Part shown: positions 1 to 52,943 of the stretch, piece by piece
How positions within the stretch are numbered: the first letter of the stretch is position 1
How the letters are laid out: every line of letters starts with the position of its first letter
NCBI GenBank assembly: GCA_029168955.1
Contig: JAPDOI010000291.1
Coordinates: 744,001 to 808,000, forward strand
Length of the DNA stretch: 64,000 bases
Direction of reading: 5' to 3'
From: Aplectana chamaeleonis
Taxonomy: Eukaryota; Nematoda; Chromadorea; Rhabditida; Cosmocercidae
Translations under genes and position numbers: made by a program
The notes under the pieces: generated by a model
Databases searched by the model: none
What the model was told of the DNA's origin: nothing
Seen by the model: only the letters and a program-made list of their open reading frames with translations

Positions 1-445
1 CATTGTAACGTCGAACGTCCTTCCGCTGTTCCCTCAAAAGCAATGGTTTCTATTAAGCTAATCTCGCTTGTGGATTTCATGGCATATTTTCCTAGTTTAC
101 TTTGGCCCAATTTTGGGAGAAAAAGTACTCTGGAGTTTCAGTAAGATTCACGATTTAGCCGACCCTTGGGCGAGTAATCACATTTCTGATTTGCTCTTTC
201 ATGTTCTGGAGACGACGATCATCAGAAGCCGGAAATGGTCCTATCTCCTGACCAAAAACAGGATACGCAAGGTGGGAATAGAGCAGGTCAATAGGAAATA
301 TCTGGTATTAAACTTCCATTGGACGTATTTTAAAATACGAAAATCACGATTTACGATCCAAAAAGTCGTCAATCATAAACAGTAAACACGAGGCCAAACA
401 TTCTGCAAATCGTGAAGCCGTATACCGTAAACCGTAATTACGCTT
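1..445. other. Unassigned AT-rich sequence
   Basis: No homology recognised. One open frame of 105 codons (68-385, plus strand) has no domain, no plausible start context and no composition typical of coding sequence. I treat the stretch as non-coding. Confidence 0.4.
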
Positions 446-456
446 ACCCCTGCTTG

Positions 457-1147
457 CTCAGACAGTCGGGGCTTAATACGTCGGCACAATAGCGTTAGTA
501 CGCCGGCACAAAGGGAATGGCAGCCCCTTTCTGTAGCTGCTGGTAACAGCAGGGTATGCTGCCAACGACCAGGAGCTCCTGCTGCTTATGCTGGCGTACT
601 AACGCTTTGTTTATCGTGGCACGCGTGCTATTACCAGCCACCCTCTTCTACTGCCAGCTGATATTCTCCTCCATTGATTTGTCTGATACAAATAGACATT
701 GCGGCATCCTCTTGTACGACGGCGGCAGGTATATAAGGCGGCCAGTCTCGCTGAAGGGGCAGCTGGACGTTCCAGGCCAGTCCGAGGAGGTGACTTTGTG
801 TCACTCTCAGGACGTGAATTTTGAATGCTGAGTGCTCATCCCCATAGACCATCGCGAGGGAAGCCTCCTCGTTGTGGACCGTGGCGAAGATGATGTCCTT
901 GTTGCGCACCGCGGCGAGGTTGGCCCCCTTGCTGCTGGCCGTGACAAGGATCATACCCAACACCAGTAAAGAGGGCGGCAGTTCGAATTCTTTCATCGTT
1001 CGATAGTGAGCGTTAGAACACCAGCATACGTCGGCCGGATATGCTGCCGTTGCCAGCAGCTCCTGCTCACAACGAGCGTTAGGACGCCAGGCTTACCCTG
1101 ACGTACTAACGCTATTGTGCCGACGTACTAAGCCCCGACTGTCTGAG
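457..1147. mobile_element. 691-bp element with 46-bp terminal inverted repeats
   Basis: The ends 457-502 and 1102-1147 are inverted copies differing at about one position in 46 (outer end CTCAGACAGTCGGGGCTTA). Subterminal stretches also fold back on each other (GCTGGTAACAGCAG and its counterparts). No clear target-site duplication was found, so the superfamily is unknown. It contains a minus-strand open frame and a short tandem array, listed separately. Confidence 0.75.
631..996 (-). CDS. Possible small secreted-type protein inside the inverted-repeat element (121 aa)
   Basis: The frame starts at an ATG and opens with charged residues and a hydrophobic stretch (LLVLGMILVTASS) that resembles a signal peptide. 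The next part is encoded by about four imperfect 30-bp repeats (roughly 840-960 on the plus strand), giving recurring patterns such as ATVHNEEASLA. No domain is recognised. It could equally be a chance reading of a tandem repeat within a non-autonomous transposon. No splice or promoter signal supports it. Confidence 0.2.
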   Translation of the reverse strand: MKEFELPPSLLVLGMILVTASSKGANLAAVRNKDIIFATVHNEEASLAMVYGDEHSAFKIHVLRVTQSHLLGLAWNVQLPLQRDWPPYIPAAVVQEDAAMSICIRQINGGEYQLAVEEGGW

Positions 1148-1194
1148 TGCCACGCTTCACATATCATGATAGTGTTAGCCTAGTGAGGACAGAA

Positions 1195-1535
1195 CAGTTT
1201 CGAATGATCCTATCAGACGATTTTTCGCCTGAATGCTAACTTTATTTGAGCTGCCTTTGGCATTCGGATATCAAGCAAGGGAAAAGCTTATCAAAATTTA
1301 TGGCAGTGTACAATTGTTTGCATTCATAAAACCACAAACTTCAGCTAATAGTAAAAAATCGAACATTCGAAAATTTCGAACAACTGACAATTTTATTTCA
1401 TGAAGTCGGAAAATTACACTATGCCTTGAATTCTGGAAAGCTTTTCCCTTGCTTGGTGTCTGAAAACCGAAGACAGCTCAAATCATTTCGATATTTAGGC
1501 GAAAAAACGATGGATTGGATTATTCGGAATTATTC
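1195..1535. repeat. Foldback element with ~100-bp inverted arms
   Basis: The arm at about 1195-1290 is an imperfect inverted copy of about 1437-1535. The best matching core is AAGCAAGGGAAAAGCTT at 1272 against its reverse complement at 1439; further out ATTTGAGCTGCC pairs with GACAGCTCAAAT. The loop is about 150 bp. No coding capacity. Confidence 0.65.
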
Positions 1536-1576
1536 GCTCATTTCCAAAATAGTTAGCTGCTGCTGGCTTTTTAATA

Positions 1577-1842
1577 GGTTCCGTCCATGCGGCAGGCGTC
1601 AAGTCGTGGCTCAAACGCTTGCGCATGACGCTCGACGGCTGGCGCATGCAACGTGTCCGAGGACGGCACGTGGTTAACGATGGTATTGATAATATTAGTG
1701 ACAGCCGCTACTGCCGCGATGCCTCCACCGTCAGCGATAGGCCGGCTGCAGTGGCCGCTGGGGGTGAGATCAATAAAACACATGTTAAAGATGCATACCC
1801 CCAGGGTCACTTGACGCTAGGACGTCTGCTATGGAAGGAGCC
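1577..1842. mobile_element. PIF/Harbinger-type MITE, copy 1
   Basis: A 266-bp element whose left end is GGTTCCGTCCAT and whose right end (ATGGAAGGAGCC) is its inverted counterpart. It is clearly related to the copy at 27423-27727 in the opposite orientation; both share the block around GTGCCGTCCTCGGACACGTTG. The 3-bp flanks here are ATA/TTA; the second copy shows a clean TTA duplication, which points to the PIF/Harbinger superfamily. Confidence 0.7.
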
Positions 1843-2225
1843 TTAACGGCAAGAACGTACGAGATCTCGGCAGCGGCTTTAAAACTGTCATAGAAAAAAC
1901 AAAACTATTCTGAATATCGTTTGAGATTGAAAAACGCTCGCGTGCCCTTATTCTGCATGATCCGACTGATCTCGCTAATTCTCATCGTCAATATACGATG
2001 ATGAGCTCTGCATAAATCGAAAACAGTGATAGAAAAAAACCAAAAATATGCCACGATTTTCCCTGCTATTGTGAACACCTTACAATTTGAATCTGTTTCT
2101 ATGCTTGATGGCGATGAACGATAGTACAGGCTACGTGCGTTAGAGAAAACGGCATGTCCAGAATGAGCAACACAGCGCAGTTTTAAAGCAAGAACGGTGT
2201 GCTCTGCATGGTAAAGTTGCAGCAT

Positions 2226-2755
2226 TCAGAAGCGAAAAAGTAAGCGGAACAAGGACGAAGAATAGCTGACGCGACGCCGGCAGAAACTAGCATGAAATCG
2301 AAACAAGACGAGACACGGATGAACAGATAGTGCAAAGCGAAACATCTTAGCGCTATTCAATGCTACTGCTCGACGGATTGCGAAAAAAGCTCGTCCTTAT
2401 TCTGCTCAGAGTGGCTTTCCAAATTGTGCTATAAATTACGATTCACTTATTAATTTCACTGAGACTTTACTGAGATTGATTCAACCACAAATAGAATAAC
2501 TTCAGATTGGCTAAGGATTGCTCTTAGGTATTCATAAAGGGCATATCAGTTGAAATGGCGATGTTAACCTCAATTAACAGCTGGCCTAACAACCTGGAAG
2601 ACAGGATATATCTCGTCTTAATAAAAGCATTATAGCAAGACAATGCTCTAGTTGGCAAGATGATGATGGCATTGATAGTTGTTGGTTGACAGTTGCCCAC
2701 CTACAATCGGCTAGCGCTGCACGCCTGATCGCAGTGCACTCGGCTGCACAAGCCT
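2226..2755. other. Unassigned sequence
   Basis: No gene, repeat or transposon end recognised. It lies between an uncertain TPR-like frame (1905-2225, minus) and a hAT-type element. Confidence 0.3.
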
Positions 2756-2763
2756 ATCATGAC

Positions 2764-3923
2764 CAGGGATGTGCGTAATTACGACTAACGACTAACGAAT
2801 TTAACGACTAACGGGCTTTTCGGGTGTTACGACTAACGACTAACGAAATTAAAAATATTTTCGTAAGCAATCCCAAAGTTCGTTAGAAAGTCAGTAGTCG
2901 TTCAAATCGTGCTCCAACCCAAGGCTTACACCGAGATTGACACATGTCGCCCTGTTGGCTGCTCTAGGTGAATAGTACAAAAAAAACCATAGCTTTCAGT
3001 ATTTATTAATCCTACTGACCCTGCTTCGCAGTTCCGGAACCCCCACATTATGGCCCCAACCGAACGTTGCGCAAGGTTAGGCGCAGCATTTATGCGATTT
3101 CTCGTCGGTCGGCTACTTTAAGGTAGGCTCACTGAGCCGGTTCCGACAGTGACCGGCTCCAGCGGAGATTTTCGCAGAGGGCGCTATCAGATGTAATAAT
3201 ATGGAGCGGTGCCTGCAGGCCACAACTGCGCACTGACGGGAACTGTATCCGATGATTGGTTTGCAAAGGGTGTCGTCCTTCGATTTTCAGTCATGATTTC
3301 GAGAAATGGGGTTTCTATAAAGTGGTGCTGGAACCTCTGGTGAAATTTCCATTTGGGTGCTAATTTCTTTCGACCTTTACCCATTATGGGAACAAGCTCT
3401 AAACCACGCAAGCGCTCGGCTCGCGACGCTGAGCAAAGAGCAATTAGTGCAAAGTCGGTGCAAGTCCCCGTGTTATCACCATCGGGTAAGCCTCAAAAAA
3501 CATCACATAGCGCAGAATAGCAAATTTTGCCCTAAAAAAACAGAGAAATCAAAATTTTCTCGGTTCTCCATATTCTTTCTTTTCTTGCTGAAAAAATGAC
3601 GAAAATCGATAAACAAACACTCTCGAGTATTTGCCTTTCGTGAATAATTTTAATTATGTGTATGTAGGCTTGCAACTTGACCTAGGTTCTCTAACAAGGA
3701 GTGATTTGTGTCATCAAGAGCCTTGAATGTTTTGAAAAACATACATCTCTTCATGCCTTCCTTTTTTCTATTCATGGGGTTTTTTTTCTGCCTCAACTGT
3801 GCTTGTTTTCAGAGCCTAGATTTTTAACGACTAACGATTAACGACTAACGACTAATGAGGGTTTTGGCCGGTTGAACGACTAACGACTAACGAATTACAA
3901 AATTTCTATTACGCACATCCCTG
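2764..3923. mobile_element. Non-autonomous hAT-type transposon (1160 bp)
   Basis: The termini are CAGGGATGTGCGTAA and its inverted copy, flanked by a perfect 8-bp target duplication ATCATGAC (2756-2763 and 3924-3931). Both subterminal regions carry repeated GACTAACGA motifs, as expected of hAT transposase-binding sites. No transposase is encoded. The interior is of different composition and holds an exon-like frame at 3386-3485. Confidence 0.9.
3386..3485 (+). CDS. Exon-like open frame with splice donor inside the hAT element
   Basis: An ATG opens 33 codons plus one base (starting MGTSSKPRKRSARD, basic and serine-rich) that end exactly at a consensus donor (CGG|GTAAGC). Upstream (3010-3200) the DNA is GC-richer than its surroundings and could be promoter sequence. 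No downstream exon was identified and no family is recognised. It may be a captured first exon of a host gene, or chance. Confidence 0.25.
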
Positions 3924-4015
3924 ATCATGACTCCAAAGCTCCAAACGGCTGTCGATTTAGTGACCAGCTGTGGTGGTCCAGCGCATTCCGTTTACGCGTG
4001 AGACCCGGGCCGTCC

Positions 4016-4365
4016 CAGGGTGAGGCATGACGCTGTAACCGATCCGTGGGAGGTGCGGCCCCCCTCTTCCAGATTTGGGAATTTGTGCGGCCCCCTCAGG
4101 TCGGTCGTGATAATGATCTTCAGACTGATAAACAATTTATAGATTTTTGATGATTTTTGTGTATAAATTATTGCTATTTTCATGGCTCAGGCTTATTTTG
4201 AATGTGTTTATGGTATATAACTCTCTTCCATCTATTTTTAAACTTTCGCTACGCAAAATATCAGCTATTTTTGCATGTTGAGAGGCTGGGCTGCGGCCCC
4301 CTCCGTTTCCGGCTCCCAGAAGCTGCGGCCCCCTCTGTGATGATCACAGCGTGAGCCTAGCCCTG
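4016..4365. mobile_element. hAT-type MITE (350 bp)
   Basis: The terminal repeat CAGGGTGAGGC at the left matches the inverted GCCTAGCCCTG at the right, and both arms continue into ACGCTGT. The flanks GGCCGTCC (4008-4015) and GGCCGGCC (4366-4373) agree at 7 of 8 positions, the length of a hAT target duplication. No coding capacity. Confidence 0.7.
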
Positions 4366-4840
4366 GGCCGGCCGCAGCCCATGACGAGTTGGACTACAAT
4401 TTGCAAAGTGGCTTTACAGACGACGCAGAATTTTTCATTATTTCAGTGCATGTTGCTGCAGGCTGCATCATGGTGTGTCTGCGTCTGTGGTACGCAGCTG
4501 CCCGGTCTTGTTGCAGTTTGCGTTTCCATGTGCTTCCGTCTACCGCAAACCGCAGAATACCCCGAAGTAGAGAACGATTCCGCCCCGAATGCACGTTGTA
4601 GCAACGATTCAGTGTGGAAGTTACGGAAATTGATGATGAAATGTTATCACATCAGCCTTGAGCTCCTAGTCCTTCTGTTAGGTACCAAAAATATCTTGCA
4701 TTTCTATCAGAAGAAAAAAGTAGGATCAATGATGACGCATGAAAATCTCACAGGGAATCTCTGTCATGAATGTTCTTGATTTTCCGCAGTAACTTCCATT
4801 AGCAAAAAGAAAATAGGACAATAGAAGCGAAATCTCAAAC
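4366..4840. other. Unassigned sequence before the first non-LTR cluster
   Basis: A 142-codon plus-strand frame (4351-4779) has no recognisable domain and begins in the hAT terminus, so it is probably not a gene. No other feature seen. Confidence 0.3.
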
Positions 4841-5072
4841 ATTAATGAATCCGGGTGAGAAACTGGTGTTAATAGGCTCCAGCCGAGCGTCCAAGCACAT
4901 TTCAAGACGGGTCACATCACCCATTGGTTGAGCGGCAGAAAGCTGTTTCAGCATGGATTCAGAAGACTGCACTCCACGACGACGGCTTTGTTAGAAATTA
5001 CTAGCTACGTTATTGATGGTTTCAACGCCAAGAGCCGCACAGAACTGTAGCGGTTGCCTTGGATCTCACTAA

Positions 5073-5216
5073 AGGCTCTTTCACAGTTGCCCGACCGACG
5101 TCGGACGAGTCGTTGTCGAATGTGGAATATCTATCTACCCTATCCTATCCATCTTATCTATCTTGACTTGTCAAATTTGTTAATGAGTCGGCCGATGTCG
5201 AACTATGAAAGGGGCT
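5073..5216. mobile_element. 144-bp MITE with TAA duplication inside the RT of copy A2
   Basis: The ends AGGCTCTTTCACAGTTG and the inverted GAACTATGAAAGGGGCT form terminal repeats that continue into CGACGTCGG/CCGATGTCG. TAA flanks both sides (5070-5072, 5217-5219). Removing the insert restores an uninterrupted L-T-K-A-L-D-T-V, matching the LTKAFDTVN of other family-A copies, so the empty site is visible. The TWA duplication suggests PIF/Harbinger. Confidence 0.85.
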
Positions 5217-5495
5217 TAAGGCTCTCGACACAGTGAATCTTGGTATCTTATCAAACAACTTACTGGAATCTTCAATCCCGCCATGGCAAAAGCGCTGGAT
5301 AGCTGCATTTAATAAGGGAAGACGAGCTAGAGTGATGTTCCAGAATCATGTCTCAAACAGCATTCCGATTGCAGCTGGTGGCCCACAGGGCGGCGTATTG
5401 TCGCCTGCTCTTTTCAGTCTATACCTCGAAGATATGCCCGCCCCTCCCCAAGATATCAAGGTGGTCGCTTACGCTGATGATATGACCGTCTTGTG

Positions 5496-6344
<849 letters not shown>

Positions 6345-6349
6345 CCCTC

Positions 6350-9043
6350 CTTCTTCCTCTTGTCCCTCAACATACAATCCTATCCCCCTTCTCAAGCAGC
6401 TGTATGACTGCTCTCTATCTCCCTCAACTGTCTTTGCAGGTGACTTCAATGCGCACACTGATGCTAGAGGAGGTAACGTCGAAGAATGGGCGGAGGAGTG
6501 CGATCTGGTTATCTTAAACGATGGCCAGCCCACTCGTCTCCCTGCCAACGGCCGATCATCTAGCCCAGACATCTCCCTCGTCTCTTCCAATCTCTCTAAT
6601 GCCTGCTCTTGGTCGACATCCACAACTCTTTCCAGCGATCACATCCCTGTCTTTGTCGATATTGATCTCTCTAACTCTCTTGCTCCCTATACAGGTGTTC
6701 GTCATCGTTCTTATCTTAATTTAGGCCTTGCAGACTGGAGCCTGTTCAGGGAGGTTGCGCTCCGCCAAGCGGCTGATTATCCGTGGAATGGCGATGTACA
6801 CCAGAAGGAGCGCCACCTATCTGATGCTATCTTGAAGGCTATGAAAGCTGCGATCCCTGAAGGCCGCGTTAAGACCTTCTTTCCCAATGTCACCAGGGAA
6901 ACACAGCAGAAGATAAGAACAAGGGACGCAAAGAGAGCCGCAAATCATCTTGACCCAGACATCGCTGCGCTGGATGATGAGATCATGAAGGAACTTGACA
7001 GGCACAAGAAGGAAACTTGGGAAAAGTTCACTGAGAAGATGAACTTCAGAAATAATGCAGCAGCAACGTGGAAGGCCTTGAAAAGGATCTCCGGAAAGTT
7101 CACCTCCGCCGACAATTCCACGATTGAGTTTGAAGGTGGAGTCTTCAAATCAGGGAAGGAGGCCGCAAATGCTCTTGGGAAGCATTTTTTCATCACTAGA
7201 ACCAGAAGAGAGAAGCAGAACAGAATAACTGTACGGGAACTCTGTAAGTTGCCTCTCATGGATGTAGATGATGCAGCCACGCCTGCACAGGTCGAGAAGG
7301 CAATAAAGGAGATGAGCAACTCGAAGGCATTAGGGCCAGACGGTTTGAGCCCTGCAGTCCTGAAGAGACTGCCCAGTGAACTACTGCCCTTTATTGCTGA
7401 CGTCATAAATACATCGTTTCGTACATGTACTTTACCCCAAAATTGGAAGTGGCTCGTGTTATTCCACTGCCGAAGCCGGGAAAGTCACCATCCACGGCTA
7501 AAGGGTACCGGCCGATCAGTCTGCTCTCACCCATCGCCAAAATTGCCGAAAAACTGGTTGCGGAGGAGCTTGCCGAGCATAACAGCCAACAGCAGCACCA
7601 ACATGGTTTCCGTAAATTACATTCCACCACCACAGCCTTGTTGGAAATTGTGAGCTCTGTGCTGGACGGCTTCAATGCCATCAAACCCCAACGTACTGTT
7701 GGTGTGGCCCTCGACTTAACAAAGGCATTTGACACCGTCAATCTAAGCCTACTATCAGAGAGCCTGTTGAAGTCTACCATCAAGCCATGGCAGAAGCAGT
7801 GGATAACTGCCTTCACTAAAGGACGTCGGGCAAATGTGCTATTCCACGGACATGTTTCCAATAGCATCCCATCGCCGCTGATGTCCCTCAAGGAGGAGTT
7901 TTATCGCCTGCACTTTTCAGTTTATATCTAGAAGATCTGCCCGTTCCCCCTCAAGACATCAAGGTCGTTGCATACGCGGATGATATTACTATTCTGTGCC
8001 GAGATCGCGACATTAAGGTAGCCACCAGTAAGATCAATGACTACTTGATCGAGTTGAAATGTTTCTTCGATCGCAAAATGCTCACAGTCTCTGCCTCCAA
8101 ATCGTCCGTCACCGTCTTTCCCACTGATAATGCAGAGCACAGTGCCCATCCTATGGTGAAATGGGACGAAACTCAATTGCAGGCCACCCGATTCCCCAAG
8201 CTGCTTGGACTCGTGTTGGATCCTTCGTTGAAGTTTCATAAGAACACTGAGCAGAAGCAAGCCACAGTGAAAACAAGACTCAACGTCCTGCGTGCTCTCG
8301 GTGGAACGTCCTGGGGATGCAATAAAGAAACGATCCTGACCACGTGTAAGGCTATTGTGCAACCCGCCTCGGAGTATGCTGCGCCAGTCTGGCAGCACAT
8401 CGTGTCGGACACCTCTTGGTCCAAGCTGCAGCGCGTCCAAAATTGTGCCCTGCGAATTGCAACAGGCTGTTCTGAAAGCTCTCCAATAGAGCATCTACAT
8501 GCCGAAGCTCGCATATTGCCAGTGAGAGACCACTGCCAACTCCAGGCGCAACAAATGTACATTAACATCGTGAAGCAGCCGTATCATCCTTCGCGAAGAG
8601 TACTAAACCCGGTGAGAGAGAGACGTATCAGAAAGCCTTTCGCTGATGCTCCGTCTAAAGTAGATGTGCAGAGATGGACCGAAGCACAACAAGAACGCCT
8701 CCGTCTCATGCGCGCGGAGCATACCCGATTCGTGAACGAACACTTGAGCAGAGTTGCCATAAACTCCATCCTGGGAGTCGCACCTCCAAAGGTCTCCGAG
8801 ACAGAGATGGAACTTGGCAGGCGTGCCAGGTGCACCCTTGCATCGTTACGCTGTGGACACTCCCCCATGCTTATGTCATACTTGCATAGGATTGACAACA
8901 GCAAACCTGACGAGTGTCCTGATTGCGGTAGTCAAGGGCATACTACTGCGCACCTGTTCAATTGCCCGAAGAGACCGACTACATTGACGACAATGGATCT
9001 GTGGACGAACCCAGTGCTAGTGGCCGAGTTTCTGAACCTATGA
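6350..9043 (+). pseudogene. Endonuclease end, reverse transcriptase and C-terminal knuckle of copy A1
   Basis: The frame resumes with GDFNAHTDARG; compared with other copies a few codons of the FCSSLDS segment are missing. It continues through SSDHIPVF to the pre-RT region. RT blocks present are GPDGLSPAVLKRLP, KGYRPISLLSPIAK, ALDLTKAFDTVN and VVAYADDITILC. The C-terminal part (8045-9043) is one open frame of 332 codons ending DLWTNPVLVAEFLNL and holds the CPDC...H...H...C knuckle near 8918-8965. Two frameshifts separate the RT blocks. Known role of the family: reverse transcription of its own RNA at a nicked target. Confidence 0.85.
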
Positions 9044-9371
9044 CAGAACCCCTCTCTGTGGCTGCAAAGAAGAAGAAGAAGAAGAAGACCGTCTTGTGTC
9101 GTGATCGGGACATAAATGTGGCCGCCGCTAAGATTAACGAGTACTTGATGACGCTGAAAGGCGTCTTCGACCGCAAAATGCTGAAGGTTTCTGCGTCAAA
9201 GTCATCAGTATCCGTACTCACAAAGGACCCATCTGAACACAGCGCACATCCGTATGTCGCATGGAATGGAGATCGTTTGCCTGCGGCCCGCTTCCCGAAA
9301 CTTCTCGGACTCGTGCTCGATCCATCGCTCAAGTTCCATAAAAACACGGAAAAAAAGCAGGCTGTCGTTAA

Positions 9372-9802
9372 AGGCAGTGTTCACGATGAATTTCACTTCC
9401 AATATCTCCACGGTTTACAGAAGGTCTGGTGATCTAAATAGCGAAGCACGCTTGAAAAGGACGCGAAAGTGGCGTTTTTGAGCCAAGATAGGTCCTCCCT
9501 TGTTTACGTTGATTTTTGAACGTGGAGGAATTGACCGCTATGAAAGATGATAGCATGCAATGCAATCAAGCGATCAGCTCACTTGTCAGCACTTCCTTGA
9601 CTTGATCATTTCTATAAACTGAGTCCTCATTTGTTCATATCGAGGGGGCGGTTCTGGCACACCAGAACGCTTGTTCGCAGCCGTTATTTTGTCACTCCTG
9701 GCTCGTTTTCTACCGTTCTTTCAACACTGGGAGCCTAGGGTCCTTTTCGCCTATCATTTCACTGCGGAAAGTCACCGATGATGATCATCGTGAACGCTGC
9801 CT
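9372..9802. mobile_element. piggyBac-like MITE (431 bp) in copy A2
   Basis: Terminal repeats AGGCAGTGTTCACGATGA and the inverted TCATCGTGAACGCTGCCT, with TTAA on both sides (9368-9371, 9803-9806). Excising it restores V-V-K-A-K-L-N as in related RTs. TTAA specificity is the hallmark of piggyBac; no transposase is present. Confidence 0.8.
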
Positions 9803-10614
9803 TTAAAGCGAAGCTTAACGGGCTTAGAGCCCTGGGAGGTACATCATGGGGTAGCAGCAAGGAAACCATTATTACAACGTATCAGGCGATTCTCCAGCCT
9901 GCACTAGAATAGGCCGCACCAGTTTGGCAGCATCTACTTTCAGAATCCTCTTGGACTAAGATGCAACGCGTACAGAATGCAGCTCTTCCTATTGCCACCG
10001 GATGAGCAAAAAGTTCCCCAGTCGACCACTTGCATGCTGAGACCCGCTTATCACCAGTAAAGGAGCACTGTCAGTTCCAGGCCCAACAATTTTCTCATCA
10101 ACATTGTCAAGCAACCGAAACTTCCCTCCTGGAGAGTGCTAAACCTCGTCAGAGAGAGCGAGAGACATCAGAAAGTCGTTCGCCGATGCTTCCAGCAAAG
10201 TCAATCTGCAAAGATGGCACGACTCACAGCAAAAACGACTCCGTCTATAGCGCGAGGAGCATACTCAGTTCGTACAGTGCCACCTGGAAAAGGCGGCCAT
10301 TATTCCCATATTGGGGGTAGTGCCGCCCCAAGTCTGCACATCCGAGGCTCAACTTGGAAGAAGGGCCAAAAGCACCCTGGATTCGCTGCGCTGTGGTCAT
10401 TCTACTACGCTTATGTCCCACGTCAGCAAAATAGACAGCAGCAAATCAGATGTTTGCCCGGACTGCAGATGCCTCGGCCATGATACTGCACACCTTTTCA
10501 AATGTCCGGAGAGACCCACCACGCTGACCGTAATGAACTTATTGACGAATCCGTTACTGGTCGCCCAGTTTCTCAACCTATGACAAAACCCTCAATGAGG
10601 CTGCAAAGAAGAAG

Positions 10615-11038
10615 TTGAGCGGCCAAACATTTTTGAGACCTGGTGAAAGTCATATATCAGGGTTCAGAAGGGTTAGGGTCGGGTACAGCGGAGGGGAGTC
10701 GTGGAAGGTTTGAAGAAAAACCTTATCAACAAGATGGGATCGGGTTTGAGGAAAATTCCGAAAACTTCAATTTGCAAGGGGTCAGGGATGTAGTTCCATC
10801 AAGGTCGGTCACAACATCCAGCTTGAGCCTGCCATGGAAACTTTCCAACTCTAACACTAGCTTTGGAATACTGCATAATTGATTTTTCGTACAACCCAAA
10901 GTTTTCGATTGCAGATCTCAAAAAAATTTATATTTAACAACTTGAGGAAGAAATTGACGACAACAACACCGAGGCATCTCACGGCTGCTTTATACACAGG
11001 AAAATATTCCTCACTTGAAACCTGAAGCATTGACGTAC
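10615..11038. other. Downstream end of the recognised host gene: intron or 3' flank
   Basis: The splice donor after the last recognised exon (GAG|GTACGTC at 11038) opens into this stretch. No further exon was recognised before the family-A tail at 10614. Confidence 0.4.
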
Positions 11039-51607
<40,569 letters not shown>

Positions 51608-52056
51608 ACCAACAACAAGCCGAAGAGTGGAGAACGATCTGAAAGTGAACCAACACATTTACCAGTGAAGACGCTCAGCGCGGTGAATGCAGACGAAGAT
51701 GAACTCGCGAATATTCATAATTGCAAATGGTAGGTTCCACGTAGGATTCTTCCCTTGGAAGCTCGCGAAGGCGCTGTCAACTTTTCTGATCACAAGGAGC
51801 GGGTTTCTACATAGCCACCAATGCACAGCTTAACAATTTCGATAAGCTGCAGCAACTTTTCGCACTTTCTTACAGAGTCAAAGTACAGAGCGTAAATTTG
51901 ATCCTACTTCGCTTTCTAACAATCGTGGTGACTTGCATATGATGTAAGCAGTCCTCCAGAAGTTACACATCTGCATATCAATGAGAAGCGGTCGTTTGTA
52001 GATCAATATGCATGAAACTCATTGCAGCACAACGACTCTCGCTCATGAAGAATACT

Positions 52057-52626
52057 ACTCAGATAGTCTGTGGTACTCGGACGCCGCCGATGCGGAGCTC
52101 GGACGCTCCCACAGCGACGTCTGGCCTGGAGGACGGGCGCTCACCGGCCACAGAGCCTTCTCGGACGCCGACCTCTACCAAATTTTGGCGGTGAGCGCCC
52201 CTCCACGCTATTGTAGGCCGTCGGTTTTTCGTGATGCTTCATGACGAAGCGCTAAAGTTGTAAGGAAACAAGCCGTAAGGCCTGTTTCCTACAAAATTTG
52301 CCTAGGAGGCTTCACTCCACCGGGCCTCCCTTCCTTTTTGGGTCATCTCGGCAATATCAAGACTTTGCTTTGCCCTTTAACGACCATTAATCGGGCGACC
52401 ACCTAACCCCCACGCGTTCCGTATACAGCGCGGGTTTGCACTAATCCTTCAACATATACTCTCGTGTTGGTCGCTTGACGGTTGTTGGTCTGCGTCCGGG
52501 AAAATCGACATAGCCGTCTCGCAAGGGGAGCTACCGGTCTGCGTCTCTTGTCCCGCTCACTCCAAGGTGCGCTCACCGGACACGACAACTAGAAGTCGGC
52601 GTCCGAGTACCACCGACTATCTGAGT
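52057..52626. mobile_element. 570-bp element with ~30-bp terminal inverted repeats
   Basis: Starts ACTCAGATAGTCTGTGGTAC and ends with the inverted GTACCACCGACTATCTGAGT, both continuing into CGGACGCCG. The uninterrupted opposite arm of the host element (GAATACTACGTGG) shows the empty site. No clear duplication. Confidence 0.8.
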
Positions 52627-52943
52627 ACGTGGCCTTGAGCTGTGGCTCACTACACGTCGCGGTCGCGCTGCGGCGTTGCAATTAAAGCACGCTTACCTCT
52701 GTTTCAGAGGGATGTCGGGGTGGGGGCCGAATGCGTAATCTTTCACATGCTCTCGTTTCCTTCTATCTTCTGAGGTGTTGCAAGAAACATTAAAAATCAT
52801 CTCACTTCAAGTCTTGGCAACATTATATGATTCAGAGCAGCGTGAATGGTGAGTATAGAGTACGCCAACTAGGTACTATTTTTAGGATAATAGTAACAAT
52901 ACAACAATTTCACTGTGTTACGTCCACTACAGTGTTACTACCT

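Noticed and set aside
4351..4779. 142-codon plus-strand frame
   Set aside because: Starts inside a hAT terminal repeat and shows no domain, signal peptide or splice structure.
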